Positions 16,501-24,807 are shown, counted from the stretch's first letter. The stretch: DNA of 64,000 nt from an uncultured Bacteroidales bacterium (GCA_905233625.1 CAJOFJ010000001.1:62001-126000), one strand, 5' to 3'. Notes: generated by a model not told the origin, from the letters alone. Made by a program: numbers and translations.

Positions 16501-16946
16501 ACAGTGACCACCTCCGGCTGCGAAGTATAGAACGCATCGGTGCGATAGACAGCTTCGTTCTTGTTGAAGGGACGTTTTCCCGTATCGGACTTAGAACAGC
16601 TCTCTTGGCTGGGCATCACGGGATAAAGTACATTCAAGGCGGCGGCATCGTACTCCTCGTAGTCCGCCGACACAATCCGGACGTTGACCTCGTCGCACAA
16701 GGGGATCTCAATCAACTTGGTAAGTTCCGGCAATGACGGGAAACCCACTTTCGTGGAGTTGTCGTAGCCATCCATTATAAGGGAAGTGTAGCGAGCGTCT
16801 CCGGCTTTCACCGCACTGCTCTGTAATTTGGGAGTAACGAACTCAATGGAAAGATTGCTTATCGTGTTCTGCCGAAGTGTATAGTTCTGTGCGCCCAGAA
16901 AGAGAACGCTAATCAGTAAAATACAGAATAATAATGTTTTTTTCAT
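13545..16946 (-). CDS. Gingipain-like C25 cysteine peptidase with T9SS sorting domain (Kgp type)
   Basis: 1133 residues. Signal peptide 1-20; pro-domain to about residue 225; C25 catalytic domain about 228-600; Ig-like and CARDB-like domains about 690-920; a jelly-roll segment about 930-1040; T9SS type A sorting domain in the last ~75 residues (VFPNPTTGILHV, then SGLYFIRI). The catalytic pair is His439 (NYTAHGSGYGW) and Cys472 (second Cys of GNCC), with the same 33-residue spacing as Kgp of Porphyromonas gingivalis. Thr437 and Asp510 (in YWDED) match Kgp Thr442 and Asp516, residues tied to lysine preference. It should be secreted through the outer membrane and surface-attached or released. 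Confidence 0.93.
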   Translation of the reverse strand: MKKTLLFCILLISVLFLGAQNYTLRQNTISNLSIEFVTPKLQSSAVKAGDARYTSLIMDGYDNSTKVGFPSLPELTKLIEIPLCDEVNVRIVSADYEEYDAAALNVLYPVMPSQESCSKSDTGKRPFNKNEAVYRTDAFYTSQPEVVTVHKIGTMRDVNLASVVVSPVAYNPVTDKIRVYSRIEVEITYENANIPATLEMKDKYYSPLFHAAKEAVINPMDTRNEFNITPVKYLIIAHDMFANNEQLMAFVNWKKRIGYLVEVAYTSTTGTTTTAVRNYILSEYTNATAENPAPTFVLLIGDVEQIPVFTGTQNHKTDLHYATWTSGDHLPDCYYGRFSAQNINQLLPQIEKTLMYEQYTMPDPSYLGKAVLIAGNDDIWAPTHLNGQINYIFDNYVNTTSATHNYTTVYKHLYDCSSQASIIRQEISAGCGWINYTAHGSGYGWNEPAFTCDHVPYMNNADKYGFMIGNCCLSCTFGDPECFAEMLLRVPDKGAVGYIGGSDITYWDEDFYWSVGFRSTIDSTPTYDANHLGAYDRIFHTHGENHDAWVTSIAGYMTAGDLAVEGSSSDLKLYYWEVYHLMGDPSLKPYLGIPSNLTVNADEFLLVGSTSYDVQTVPYAYVALTYNNELIAAAFTDASGYASLSFSAVNILGDYELAVSAQNHIQFFKTVQVIAPTGPFVAVSSCSLSEFSIPQPGSTVYMDVALTNYGVAAASNVTTTLSSSYPGVVIPQNSVSDNSIAADATSTHNNAFTIVLPADAQDGDEIPFVITTTFGNLTTTKNFKIMVATPKFSIANVTLQNANGASSFAPGDMVNVTVTYANTGHSPLTNAVLHLTSHYSLVTVNTPAQNIAVLPAGASATAQYQVAIGAAVPDMTTVPLYVKCVVGQDVIVDTIYLTVGTVMETFETGGLTAFPWQTNNNPWFVTNEQPYAGNYCVRSKQDLADNDQSEFFITVNCSPSANISYFRKVSSEDGYDFFKFYIDNTEMDSQTGSTDWSQASFPVNSGTHTFRFSYRKDSGVIDGSDCAWVDNIVLPGMGTLCVEDMDDNVGVATRDEILSSVFPNPTTGILHVQCSEPVQQIVIYDLSGRQIMSYNGQAEHLSAINVRGLTSGLYFIRILTTDMRFSISKFIKK

Positions 16947-17002
16947 TTTACAATTCTTTCTTTAGTATGGCAATAAGTGAGAAATAATATCCATTATGCC
17001 TG

Positions 17003-17010
17003 CAAAAATA
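17003..17010 (-). promoter_or_regulatory. -7 promoter box of the C25 protease gene
   Basis: TATTTTTG followed by CA on the minus strand, 56 bases before the start codon at 16946. Confidence 0.55.
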
Positions 17011-17248
17011 ACGAATTATTCGACACGTTGGACTTTTATTGAAATTTTACAACAACATAAATACAACTAATTTTTATTTCTACAATATTTCAAAGAAAAA
17101 AAATTCTAAAACTTTCCTCCGCTGATTCGGCAGAAATGACTAATTTTGCCACCGCAAATGAATCTTACGAAATCATGCCCACACCTCACAAAATCAATCA
17201 AATAACTCATACAAAATATCAATACCACTACCCAACAATTCAACAATT
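17011..17248. other. Spacer between the C25 protease and topB
   Basis: AT-rich sequence with a possible -7 box TAATTTTG at 17141-17148 (plus strand), the only candidate promoter for topB seen. No convincing ORF or RNA gene. Confidence 0.5.
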
Positions 17249-17292
17249 ACACTACCCCGGCCTTCGGCCACCCCTTTTTAAAGAAGGGGAAT
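17249..17292. repeat. CCGGCC dispersed element, copy 1
   Basis: About 44 bases holding two inverted repeats: GGCCTTCGGCC, then CCCCTT pairing with AAGGGG. A nearly identical copy lies at 44049-44091. Confidence 0.85.
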
Positions 17293-17345
17293 TAAAATTA
17301 AACAACTAAACAATCTTAACTCTTAATTCTTAGTTCTTAACTCAA
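17290..17345. repeat. Heptamer array D, 8 units, ending at the topB start
   Basis: Units AATTAAA, ATTAAAC, AACTAAA, CAATCTT, AACTCTT, AATTCTT, AGTTCTT, AACTCAA, ending one base before the ATG. Read on the minus strand it is the TAAGAAC/TAAGAAT family of array L. Confidence 0.8.
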
Positions 17346-17346
17346 C

Positions 17347-19362
17347 ATGATCGTTTGCATCGCTGAAAAACCAAGTGTCGCCAGAGAAATCGCCAATGTG
17401 CTCGGTGCCAAGCAGTCACACGACGGCTACATCGAGGGTAATGGCTATCAGGTGACCTGGACCTTCGGACATCTGTGCACGCTGAAGGAGCCGCACGACT
17501 ACACCACGATGTGGAAACAGTGGTCGCTCAGCAGCCTGCCCATGGTGCCGTCCAAATTCGGCATCAAACTGATTGACAGTCCCTCCATCAAAAAACAATT
17601 CGCTATCATTGAAGGATTGATGCAGAAAGCCGACCGCATCGTCAACTGCGGTGATGCCGGCCAGGAAGGCGAGCTGATACAGCGTTGGGTGATGCAAAAA
17701 GCCCGCGCCAACTGCCCCGTGGACCGACTATGGATTTCCTCCTTGACAGAAGAGTCTATCCGTGAAGGTTTTAAACAGCTCAAAGAACAGTCCAACTACC
17801 AGCCATTGTACGAGGCGGGGCTGTCGCGCGCCATCGGTGACTGGCTCTTAGGCATGAACGCCACAAGGCTTTACACCCTCAAGTATGGCAAAGACCGGCA
17901 GGTACTCTCCATCGGCAGGGTGCAGACCCCTACCCTCGCCCTCATCGTAAAACGCCACCACGAAATACAGACCTTCAAGCCCAGCGCCTATTGGGTACTG
18001 TCCACTGTATATCGCGACACCACCTTCACCGCCACCAAGGGCAAGTACCAGTCGGCAGAAGAAGGACAAGAGGATTTGCAACGCATTATTGGCAAGGAGT
18101 TTACCATTACCGACATCAGCACCAAGAAAGGCAAGGAGGCACCGCCAAGGCTTTACGACCTGACCTCTTTGCAGGTGGAATGCAACAAGAAATACGGTTT
18201 CTCTGCGGAGCAGACCTTACAGCTGATTCAAAGTTTATATGAGAAAAAACTGACCACCTATCCGCGTGTAGACACTACCTACCTTAGCGACGACATCTAC
18301 CCTAAGTGCCCTGGCATCCTGAAAGGCATCACAAACTACAGCGCATTGACTGCACCTTTGCTGGGCAAGAAGCTGCCCAAAAGCAAGAAAGTGTTCGACA
18401 ACAGCAAGGTGAGCGACCACCACGCCATCATTCCCACGGGAATGAACCCGAAATCGCCACTGTCGACCCAGGAGGCTTGTGTTTATGACGAAGTTTGCCG
18501 CCATTTCATAGCCGTTTTCTATCCCGACTGTGTGTTTTCCAACACCAATGTGACCGGCATCGTGGAAGAGGTGCAGTTCAAGACCACGGGCAAGCAGATT
18601 CTCGACCCGGGATGGAGGGTGGTCATCAAGGCAGAAGCACCTTCGGGCAAGGACAAAAGCGAGGCTAAAGCTGACGGCAAGAGCAAAGCCAGGGGCAGTG
18701 ACGATGACGATGAGGAAAACAAAAACGAGGAACGGGTATTGCCCTTGTTTGTCAAGGGAGAGCACGGTCCGCACGAACCAACCCTAAGTGAAAAGTGGAC
18801 CAAGCCACCCAAACCTTACACCGAAGCCACCCTACTGAGGGCTATGGAAACGGCTGGCAAGACCGTAGACGACGAGAGTCTGCGCGAGGTGATGAAAGAG
18901 AACGGCATAGGCCGCCCCTCTACCCGTGCCGCCATTATTGAGACCTTATTTAAACGCAATTATATCAAGAAGATACGAAAAAGTCTGGAGCCCACCCCTA
19001 CGGGCATCGAACTTATCAGTCTGATTCGCGAGGAACTGCTTAAAAGTGCCGAATTGACAGGCATCTGGGAGAAAAAACTGCGACAGATTGAGCAAAAGCA
19101 ATACTCCGCCCAGCAGTTCATTGACGAACTCAAGCAGATGGTGAACGACATTGTGTTGCAGGTGCTGCGCGATGACAGTGACCGCCGCAAGATCGACACT
19201 CCCTCCCCCGCCGTCGTCAATAGCAACAATGCCTCCACCACCTCCGACAGTTTTATTGGCCAGCCCTGTCCGCTGTGTGGCAAGGGACGCATTATCAAAG
19301 GCCGTACCGCCTACGGCTGCTCGGAGTGGAAGAGCGGGTGCGGGTGGAGAAAAACGTTTTAA
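17347..19362 (+). CDS. topB: DNA topoisomerase III
   Basis: 671 residues. Type IA topoisomerase: TOPRIM domain at the N-terminus with EKPSVAREIA (Glu7) and DAGQEGE (103-109), and the active-site tyrosine Tyr305 in TTYPRVDTTYL. A Lys/Asp/Glu-rich linker at about residues 435-465 interrupts the core. The C-terminus has a four-cysteine zinc ribbon (CPLCGKG, then CSEWKSGC). It decatenates DNA and resolves recombination and replication intermediates; with this length it looks chromosomal rather than the longer plasmid or ICE forms. Heptamer arrays flank both ends. Confidence 0.95.
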   Translation: MIVCIAEKPSVAREIANVLGAKQSHDGYIEGNGYQVTWTFGHLCTLKEPHDYTTMWKQWSLSSLPMVPSKFGIKLIDSPSIKKQFAIIEGLMQKADRIVNCGDAGQEGELIQRWVMQKARANCPVDRLWISSLTEESIREGFKQLKEQSNYQPLYEAGLSRAIGDWLLGMNATRLYTLKYGKDRQVLSIGRVQTPTLALIVKRHHEIQTFKPSAYWVLSTVYRDTTFTATKGKYQSAEEGQEDLQRIIGKEFTITDISTKKGKEAPPRLYDLTSLQVECNKKYGFSAEQTLQLIQSLYEKKLTTYPRVDTTYLSDDIYPKCPGILKGITNYSALTAPLLGKKLPKSKKVFDNSKVSDHHAIIPTGMNPKSPLSTQEACVYDEVCRHFIAVFYPDCVFSNTNVTGIVEEVQFKTTGKQILDPGWRVVIKAEAPSGKDKSEAKADGKSKARGSDDDDEENKNEERVLPLFVKGEHGPHEPTLSEKWTKPPKPYTEATLLRAMETAGKTVDDESLREVMKENGIGRPSTRAAIIETLFKRNYIKKIRKSLEPTPTGIELISLIREELLKSAELTGIWEKKLRQIEQKQYSAQQFIDELKQMVNDIVLQVLRDDSDRRKIDTPSPAVVNSNNASTTSDSFIGQPCPLCGKGRIIKGRTAYGCSEWKSGCGWRKTF

Positions 19363-19446
19363 AGTTGAAGACTGAAAACTGAAAACTGAAAACTGAAAGG
19401 TAAAAATTGATAGTTGACAGTTTACAATTAATAATTATAGTTGGCA
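19363..19446. repeat. Heptamer array E, 12 units, after the topB stop
   Basis: Begins AGTTGAA, GACTGAA, then AACTGAA three times, drifting to AATTAAT-type units. It begins directly after the topB stop codon. Confidence 0.88.
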
Positions 19447-19615
19447 GTTTTGGAGGGAAGAATTTGCAAGATTTGGAGAGGATTCGGACGAGACACGAAT
19501 TTTTCTCTTACTTTCAGAATTTTATAAATTGATTTAATTTAATGATAATCAATATTATACACAATACACACTTTTCAAAACAATTTTTCTCTCATACTGC
19601 TTTTTGTATTGATAT
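19447..19615. other. AT-rich spacer upstream of rpmE2
   Basis: No gene or RNA recognised between array E and the rpmE2 promoter. Confidence 0.55.
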
Positions 19616-19621
19616 TTTTTG

Positions 19622-19629
19622 TATTTTTG
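19622..19629 (+). promoter_or_regulatory. -7 promoter box of rpmE2
   Basis: TATTTTTG followed by CACTCC, 37 bases before the ATG. Confidence 0.6.
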
Positions 19630-19666
19630 CACTCCAAATTTGATTAACTATTAAAAACAAAAAATA

Positions 19667-19927
19667 ATGAAAAAAGGTATTCATCCAAAAGAGTATAGAA
19701 CAGTGGTATTCAAGGATATGTCCAATGAGATCGCATTTCTGACGAAGTCAACCGTCGCAACGAAAGATACCATTGTTTGGGAAGACGGCAAGGAATATCC
19801 CTTGGTAAAATTGGAAATCTCCAACACTTCACACCCCTTCTTCACGGGTAAGATGAAGTTGGTTGACACCGCCGGTCGTGTGGATAAATTCCGCAGCAAA
19901 TACGGCAATTTCGGCAAGAAGAACTAA
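19667..19927 (+). CDS. rpmE2: 50S ribosomal protein L31, type B
   Basis: 86 residues. [18 protein letters not shown] is the type B L31 start, and the [17 protein letters not shown] segment is diagnostic. The zinc-binding cysteines of type A L31 are absent, as expected for the C-minus paralogue. It has its own promoter and an efficient hairpin terminator, so it is monocistronic. Confidence 0.97.
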   Translation: MKKGIHPKEYRTVVFKDMSNEIAFLTKSTVATKDTIVWEDGKEYPLVKLEISNTSHPFFTGKMKLVDTAGRVDKFRSKYGNFGKKN

Positions 19928-19949
19928 GAAAGTATTACTTTTTTGACAA

Positions 19950-19983
19950 AAAAAAACGCCTCCCCAAAAAGAGGCGTTTTTTT
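19950..19983 (+). terminator. Intrinsic terminator of rpmE2
   Basis: ACGCCTC and GAGGCGT arms (about 19956-19977) with flanking A and T runs; works in either direction. Confidence 0.88.
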
Positions 19984-20027
19984 ACGTTAGAAATTTCAGA
20001 ATGGTGTTTTGCTGATTTTATTTTTCG

Positions 20028-20035
20028 TATTTTTG
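20028..20035 (+). promoter_or_regulatory. -7 promoter box of the serine dehydratase gene
   Basis: TATTTTTG followed by CC, 19 bases before the ATG at 20055. Confidence 0.55.
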
Positions 20036-20054
20036 CCTTTCAATATTGTACATT

Positions 20055-21257
20055 ATGGAATCCATCAAAAAGATTTATAAAAAAGGCTACGGTCCGTCGA
20101 GCAGTCACACACTGGGACCAAACCGTGCCGCCATCAGTTTCAGGGAGAAGAACCCCAGTGCCGCCAAATTCCGTGTCACCCTGCACGGTAGTCTCGCCGC
20201 TACGGGCAAGGGCCACCATACCGACAAAGCCATTATCGATGGTTCGGCTCCCATCCCTGTGGAACTCATCTGGAAACCCGAAGTGGTGCTGCCTTTCCAT
20301 ACCAACGGCATGCTTTTTGAAGCCTTGGATGCCGACGGGAAAGTACATGACAGCTGGACCATCTATAGTGTGGGGGGCGGTAGCCTGGCCAACGAAACCA
20401 CTCAGGAAAGTGTGGAACATCTATACGAACACCGATACATGAGTGACATATTATCCTACATTGAAAAAGAAGGTTTGACCTTTTGGGAATATGTAGCACA
20501 TCACGAAAAGGATGATATCTGGGACTATCTGGGAGAGATGTGGGAGTCTATGCAGCATACCATTGAAGAAGGGTTACAAGCTGAGGGAGTGATTCCCGGA
20601 GGCTTACACCTGCGCAGCAAGGCACGCCAATATTTTGTCAGAGCATCTTCTTACAAGCCCTCGCTACAGAGCCGGGCATTGGTCATTGCATACGCATTGG
20701 CCACCTCCGAACGCAATGCCATGGGCAGTACCATTGTTACGGCTCCCACTTGCGGTGCTTCGGGCGTATTGCCTGCCGTGCTGTATCATTTGAAAAAGAA
20801 CCATGGATTTAGCGACATAGAAATTTTAAGAGCTTTGGCTACTGCCGGATTATTCGCCAACATCATCAAGACTAATGCCTCCATCTCCGGAGCAGAAGTA
20901 GGCTGTCAGGGCGAAGTGGGCAGTGCCTGTGTGATGGCCGCTGTGGCTGCCAACCAGCTCTTCGGAGGTAGTCCGCAACAAATTGAATATGCCGCTGAAA
21001 TGGCCATGGAACACAACCTGGGGCTCACCTGCGACCCCATGTGCGGCCTTGTGCAGGTGCCCTGTATCGAACGCAACGCCATGGCTGCCCTCCGCGCCCT
21101 CGACATCAACATTTACGCCATGATGAGCGATGGCAAACACCTCATCAGCTTCGACAAAGTGGTGAAAACCATGAACCTGACCGGCAAAGACCTGCCTTCA
21201 TTGTACAAAGAAACAGCACAAGGAGGATTGGCACTGTTGACGGATGAGAACAATTAG
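20055..21257 (+). CDS. sdaA: L-serine ammonia-lyase (iron-sulfur L-serine dehydratase)
   Basis: 400 residues from the ATG at 20055; the TTG at 20046 lies very close to the promoter and is less likely. It is the fused single-chain form: beta-like domain with GYGPSSSHTLGP near the N-terminus and alpha-like domain with TAPTCGASGV, then LTCDPMCGLVQVPCIERNA, giving the cysteines for the [4Fe-4S] cluster. It converts L-serine to pyruvate and ammonia. The gene is separate, between the rpmE2 terminator and the triple promoter of the next gene. Confidence 0.94.
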   Translation: MESIKKIYKKGYGPSSSHTLGPNRAAISFREKNPSAAKFRVTLHGSLAATGKGHHTDKAIIDGSAPIPVELIWKPEVVLPFHTNGMLFEALDADGKVHDSWTIYSVGGGSLANETTQESVEHLYEHRYMSDILSYIEKEGLTFWEYVAHHEKDDIWDYLGEMWESMQHTIEEGLQAEGVIPGGLHLRSKARQYFVRASSYKPSLQSRALVIAYALATSERNAMGSTIVTAPTCGASGVLPAVLYHLKKNHGFSDIEILRALATAGLFANIIKTNASISGAEVGCQGEVGSACVMAAVAANQLFGGSPQQIEYAAEMAMEHNLGLTCDPMCGLVQVPCIERNAMAALRALDINIYAMMSDGKHLISFDKVVKTMNLTGKDLPSLYKETAQGGLALLTDENN

Positions 21258-21276
21258 TTAATTTGCATTTTTTTTA

Positions 21277-21338
21277 TATCTTTGCACTTTAATTTTTTTT
21301 TTATATCTTTGCACTTTAATTTTTTTTTTATATCTTTG
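21277..21338 (+). promoter_or_regulatory. Tandem promoter array: three TATCTTTG boxes in a 27-bp repeat
   Basis: TATCTTTG occurs at 21277-21284, 21304-21311 and 21331-21338, each followed by CACTTTAAT and a T run. The period is exactly 27 bases. Because 27 equals the 8-base box plus 19, the TTTG of one copy lies 19 bases before the next box, the spacing of a Bacteroidota -33 element. Copies 2 and 3 are therefore complete promoters made from one repeated unit. The lipoprotein ATG is 39 bases after the last box. Confidence 0.8.
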
Positions 21339-21377
21339 CACTTTAATCTTTTTTTATAACAATTAAAAAATAAAATC

Positions 21378-22238
21378 ATGAAAAAAGCTCTATCCATCAT
21401 GTTTATCGCATGCATTGCCATGTTGTTTTCCGCTTGTCACAAAGACGGAGTTTTCAATCCTTCCAAAAAAATCAGCAAAATTTATTCTATCAATTCTACA
21501 GGACAGAAATATTTAAAAGAAGTCTGGTCTTGGAACAAGGACAACACCCTTGACAAAATTGACTTTTACGACGGAAACATCTATAAGACCTACAATTTCA
21601 CTTACGATAAGAAACGTTTGACTCGAATAAACGACTATTCCAACAAGCGTGCTACCGAATACAAATATGACAACCAAGGATTGAAAGAAGCCAGCTATTA
21701 TTCAAACGGAGTCTTAGTCGAAACTTATACTTTCACACACAAAAACGGCAAAATCACCCAAATTACAGAAACCTATTACAACAACTACAAAGGAGGAGAC
21801 GAAAGATTTGACATGAACCCCCTACAATTCGTCATGCCCGAGGAAATGTCTTCCGCAGCATTTGAAACCAGCAAAAAGATAAAAAAGGACTGCAAAAGCA
21901 TCTCCACATACAACTATGATTTGACTTGGGAGAAAAACAATGTTACTAAAATGACATACTCGAATTATCTGTCTGGTGATACCTATACTTACGAAGCGCA
22001 ATACGACAACAAAAAGAACCCATATTATGGAGCATATCTCAGCTTCTATTTTGAAAGCGATATTATAAATCAATCAAAGAACAACGTAACCCATATCGAA
22101 TATACTGTAATTGATGATGGTGAGACCTATAGAGAAATAGAAAACTTTGAATACAAATACGATGGTCAGTGGCCAACAACCAAAAGGTATTTTGATGGCG
22201 AATACACTTATTCGTTAGAATACGAATACACCAAATAA
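21378..22238 (+). CDS. Hypothetical lipoprotein with YD-like repeats
   Basis: 286 residues. A signal peptide ends in the lipobox FSAC with Cys20 as the lipidated residue. The mature part has many Tyr, Asn, Asp and Lys residues and short strands such as YNFTYDKKRLTRI and TEYKYDNQGL, resembling YD/RHS-type beta repeats. A paralogue with the same plan lies at 60746-61660. It is probably anchored in the outer membrane; function unknown. Expression should be strong given the repeated promoter, and it ends in its own terminator. Confidence 0.8.
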   Translation: MKKALSIMFIACIAMLFSACHKDGVFNPSKKISKIYSINSTGQKYLKEVWSWNKDNTLDKIDFYDGNIYKTYNFTYDKKRLTRINDYSNKRATEYKYDNQGLKEASYYSNGVLVETYTFTHKNGKITQITETYYNNYKGGDERFDMNPLQFVMPEEMSSAAFETSKKIKKDCKSISTYNYDLTWEKNNVTKMTYSNYLSGDTYTYEAQYDNKKNPYYGAYLSFYFESDIINQSKNNVTHIEYTVIDDGETYREIENFEYKYDGQWPTTKRYFDGEYTYSLEYEYTK

Positions 22239-22260
22239 CGAACTCCGATTCGTAATATAA

Positions 22261-22293
22261 AAAAACGCCTCCTTTCTGGAGGCGTTTTTTTTT
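22261..22293 (+). terminator. Intrinsic terminator of the lipoprotein gene
   Basis: AACGCCTCC (22264-22272), loop TTTCT, GGAGGCGTT (22278-22286), then a T run. Confidence 0.92.
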
Positions 22294-22348
22294 CCAAAAA
22301 GTTACAAAGAATGGTTATTTTTCAGCCTTATTATTTAAAATAATTTTG

Positions 22349-22356
22349 TATCTTTG
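22349..22356 (+). promoter_or_regulatory. -7 promoter box of kamA
   Basis: TATCTTTG followed by CACGC, 105 bases before the kamA ATG. Confidence 0.6.
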
Positions 22357-22420
22357 CACGCTTATATTACCGTGTAGTGTAAGATACAATGAGGATGGTC
22401 AACGGTGGGCGAAATTATTA

Positions 22421-22455
22421 AAATTCAGAATTCAGAATTCAAAATTCAAAATCAA
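22421..22455. repeat. Heptamer array F, 5 units, in the kamA leader
   Basis: AAATTCA, GAATTCA twice, AAATTCA, AAATCAA, ending 6 bases before the ATG, where a ribosome binding site would be. Confidence 0.75.
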
Positions 22456-22461
22456 AAAAAT

Positions 22462-23706
22462 ATGGCAAGCAGAAGAAAAGAAATGTTCCCGAACGTCACC
22501 GACGAACAGTGGAACGACTGGAAATGGCAGGTAAAAAACCGCATTGAAACCTTAGACGAATTAAAGAAATACATTGACCTGACTCCCGAAGAGGAAGAAG
22601 GTGTGGCACAGTCGCTCAAGACTTTGCGTATGGCCATTACGCCTTACTACCTGAGTTTGATTGACCCCAATGACCGCCACTGTCCAGTACGCCGTCAGGC
22701 TATCCCGACCATCGCCGAGACCCATCAGTCACCCGCCGACCTGCTCGACCCGTTGCACGAAGACGAGGACTCCCCCGTTCCGGGCCTCACCCACCGCTAC
22801 CCCGACAGAGTGCTGTTTCTGATCACCGACATGTGCTCCATGTACTGCCGCCACTGCACCCGCCGCAGATTCGCCGGCCAAAATGACTGCGAATCCCCGT
22901 CAGAAAGAATCCAAAAAGCTATTGACTATATCGCCCGCACCCCACAAGTACGCGACGTGCTCCTGTCTGGTGGCGACGCCCTGATGGTAAGTGACCGCAT
23001 GCTGGAGTCTATCATCCAGCGTCTGCGCGCTATTCCTCATGTTGAGATTATCCGTCTGGGTACCCGTACCCCTGTGGTTTGTCCACAGCGTATCACCGAC
23101 GACTTGGTCAATATGCTGAAGAAATACCATCCCATCTGGGTCAACACCCACTTCAACCATCCGAACGAAGTGACCGAAGAGTCAGCTGCCGCTTGCGCCA
23201 GACTGGCTAACGCGGGTATTCCGTTGGGCAACCAGTCCGTGCTGCTCCGTGGCGTGAACGACTGCCCCTACGTGATGAAGAAACTGGTGCAGGAACTTGT
23301 CAAGATGCGCGTGCGTCCTTACTACATTTATCAATGCGACCTGTCCATGGGTCTGGAGCATTTCCGCACCCCGGTTTCCAAGGGTATCGAAATCATCGAA
23401 TTCCTCCGCGGCCATACCTCAGGCTATGCAGTTCCTACTTTCGTGGTGGACGCTCCCGGCGGCGGTGGCAAAACTCCTGTTATGCCTAACTATGTCATCT
23501 CCCAGAGTCCGCATAAGGTTATCCTCCGTAACTTCGAAGGTGTGATTACCACCTACACCGAACCCAGAGAGTACCACGAAGAATGCCAGTGCCCCGAATG
23601 CCAGGCCGAGAAACACCACACCGAAGGCGTTGCCTCCTTGCTGGCCGGCAACCAGATGGCATTGGAGCCGAATGAACTGGACAGAAAAAAGAGACACAGA
23701 AAATAG
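22462..23706 (+). CDS. kamA: L-lysine 2,3-aminomutase
   Basis: 414 residues from the ATG at 22462; the frame extends upstream to 22405 only through repeat sequence. Radical SAM cluster Cys125, Cys129 and Cys132 (CSMYCRHC). Lys337 in [11 protein letters not shown] holds pyridoxal phosphate, and Asp293, Asp330 and Arg134 fall at the exact positions of the substrate-binding residues in the clostridial enzyme. This supports true lysine 2,3-aminomutase over the shorter EpmB type. It interconverts L-lysine and L-beta-lysine, the first step of lysine fermentation or a source of the solute N-acetyl-beta-lysine; no partner gene of either route is adjacent. Confidence 0.95.
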   Translation: MASRRKEMFPNVTDEQWNDWKWQVKNRIETLDELKKYIDLTPEEEEGVAQSLKTLRMAITPYYLSLIDPNDRHCPVRRQAIPTIAETHQSPADLLDPLHEDEDSPVPGLTHRYPDRVLFLITDMCSMYCRHCTRRRFAGQNDCESPSERIQKAIDYIARTPQVRDVLLSGGDALMVSDRMLESIIQRLRAIPHVEIIRLGTRTPVVCPQRITDDLVNMLKKYHPIWVNTHFNHPNEVTEESAAACARLANAGIPLGNQSVLLRGVNDCPYVMKKLVQELVKMRVRPYYIYQCDLSMGLEHFRTPVSKGIEIIEFLRGHTSGYAVPTFVVDAPGGGGKTPVMPNYVISQSPHKVILRNFEGVITTYTEPREYHEECQCPECQAEKHHTEGVASLLAGNQMALEPNELDRKKRHRK

Positions 23707-23831
23707 GGAATAGTGATTAGGGGATAGTATGAATTAAGAATTAAGAATTAAGAACAATGAACAATTAAACATTTCAACGCTTCAACAATTCAATATTCTT
23801 AACTTTTAATTCTTAGTTCTTAACTTTATTG
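23706..23831. repeat. Heptamer array G, 18 units, between kamA and kdsD
   Basis: Starts GGGAATA, GTGATTA, GGGGATA at the kamA stop, then TTAAGAA three times, then CAAT/TTCAAC-type units, ending with TCTTAGT, TCTTAAC near the kdsD start. It spans almost the whole spacer in one phase. Confidence 0.88.
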
Positions 23832-23844
23832 GCACATTAAAACA

Positions 23845-24807
23845 ATGAATAATAGCATCATCGAAACCGCCAAAAGAGTTCTCCAAATGGAGTCGAAGGC
23901 AGTGCTGGATCTCCAGCAATACCTCGATGATGATTTTGTCCGTTGCCTTGAGGTGATTCTTCATTCCAAAGGACGGGTGGTGGTCACCGGCATCGGCAAA
24001 AGCGCCATCATCGCCCAAAAGATTGTGGCCACCTTCAATTCAACGGGCACCCCGGCGGTATATATGCACGCCGCCGACGCCATCCATGGCGACTTGGGCA
24101 TTATTCAGCCCGACGATGTGGTGATTGCCATCTCAAAAAGCGGCAACACTCCCGAGATTTCTGTGCTGATTCCCTTCCTCAAGCAAAGCGGCACCCCGCT
24201 CATCGCTTTGGTCGGCAACACCCAGTCATTCCTGGCCAATGAAGCCGACTATGTGCTCAACTGTACCGTCGATAAAGAAGCCTGTCCTAACAACCTGGCA
24301 CCGACCTGCAGTTCCACCGCACAGCTGGCTATGGGCGATGCCATTGCCAGCTGCCTCATCGAATTGCGAGGTTTCTCGTCCAACGACTTTGCCAAGTTCC
24401 ACCCCGGTGGCATTTTAGGCAAACGACTCTACTTGAAAGTTGCTGACTTATACAAATTCAACGACGTTCCCCTCGTTCACCCTGACGCGGCAATGCCTCA
24501 GGTGATTTTGGAAATCTCAGGCAAGTGTCTGGGGGTGACCGCTGTAACCGTTGACAACAAAGTGGTGGGAGCTATCACCGACGGTGACCTGCGACGAATG
24601 CTGGAGAAAAATCCTGACTATGCCCAACTGACCGCCCGCGATGTAATGACCGTCAACCCCAAAACCATCAATGTGAACAGCCTTGCCCTTGACGCGCTCA
24701 ACCTGATGAAACAAAAGAATATCACCAATTTGTTTGTGGTGAACGATGCCAACGAATATCTGGGTGTTATCCATATCCACGATTTAATTCGGGAGGGAAT
24801 TTTTTAA
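23845..24807 (+). CDS. kdsD: D-arabinose-5-phosphate isomerase (KpsF/GutQ family)
   Basis: 320 residues. SIS domain with VTGIGKSAIIAQKI and SKSGNTPEI (residues ~45-175), then two CBS domains (DRxxGxITDGDLRRML-like segment, and the last ~60 residues). It converts ribulose-5-phosphate to arabinose-5-phosphate, the substrate of KdsA, for KDO synthesis. It precedes atpH by 20 bases and probably shares its transcript, an unusual pairing. Confidence 0.94.
   Translation: MNNSIIETAKRVLQMESKAVLDLQQYLDDDFVRCLEVILHSKGRVVVTGIGKSAIIAQKIVATFNSTGTPAVYMHAADAIHGDLGIIQPDDVVIAISKSGNTPEISVLIPFLKQSGTPLIALVGNTQSFLANEADYVLNCTVDKEACPNNLAPTCSSTAQLAMGDAIASCLIELRGFSSNDFAKFHPGGILGKRLYLKVADLYKFNDVPLVHPDAAMPQVILEISGKCLGVTAVTVDNKVVGAITDGDLRRMLEKNPDYAQLTARDVMTVNPKTINVNSLALDALNLMKQKNITNLFVVNDANEYLGVIHIHDLIREGIF

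Noticed and set aside
17174-17311. Small plus-strand frame starting ATG at about 17174, before topB
   Set aside because: It reads through the CCGGCC element and heptamer units; low complexity, no conserved pattern.
22405-22461. 19-residue upstream extension of kamA
   Set aside because: It is made of heptamer array F, and the 414-residue form aligns residue by residue with known aminomutases.
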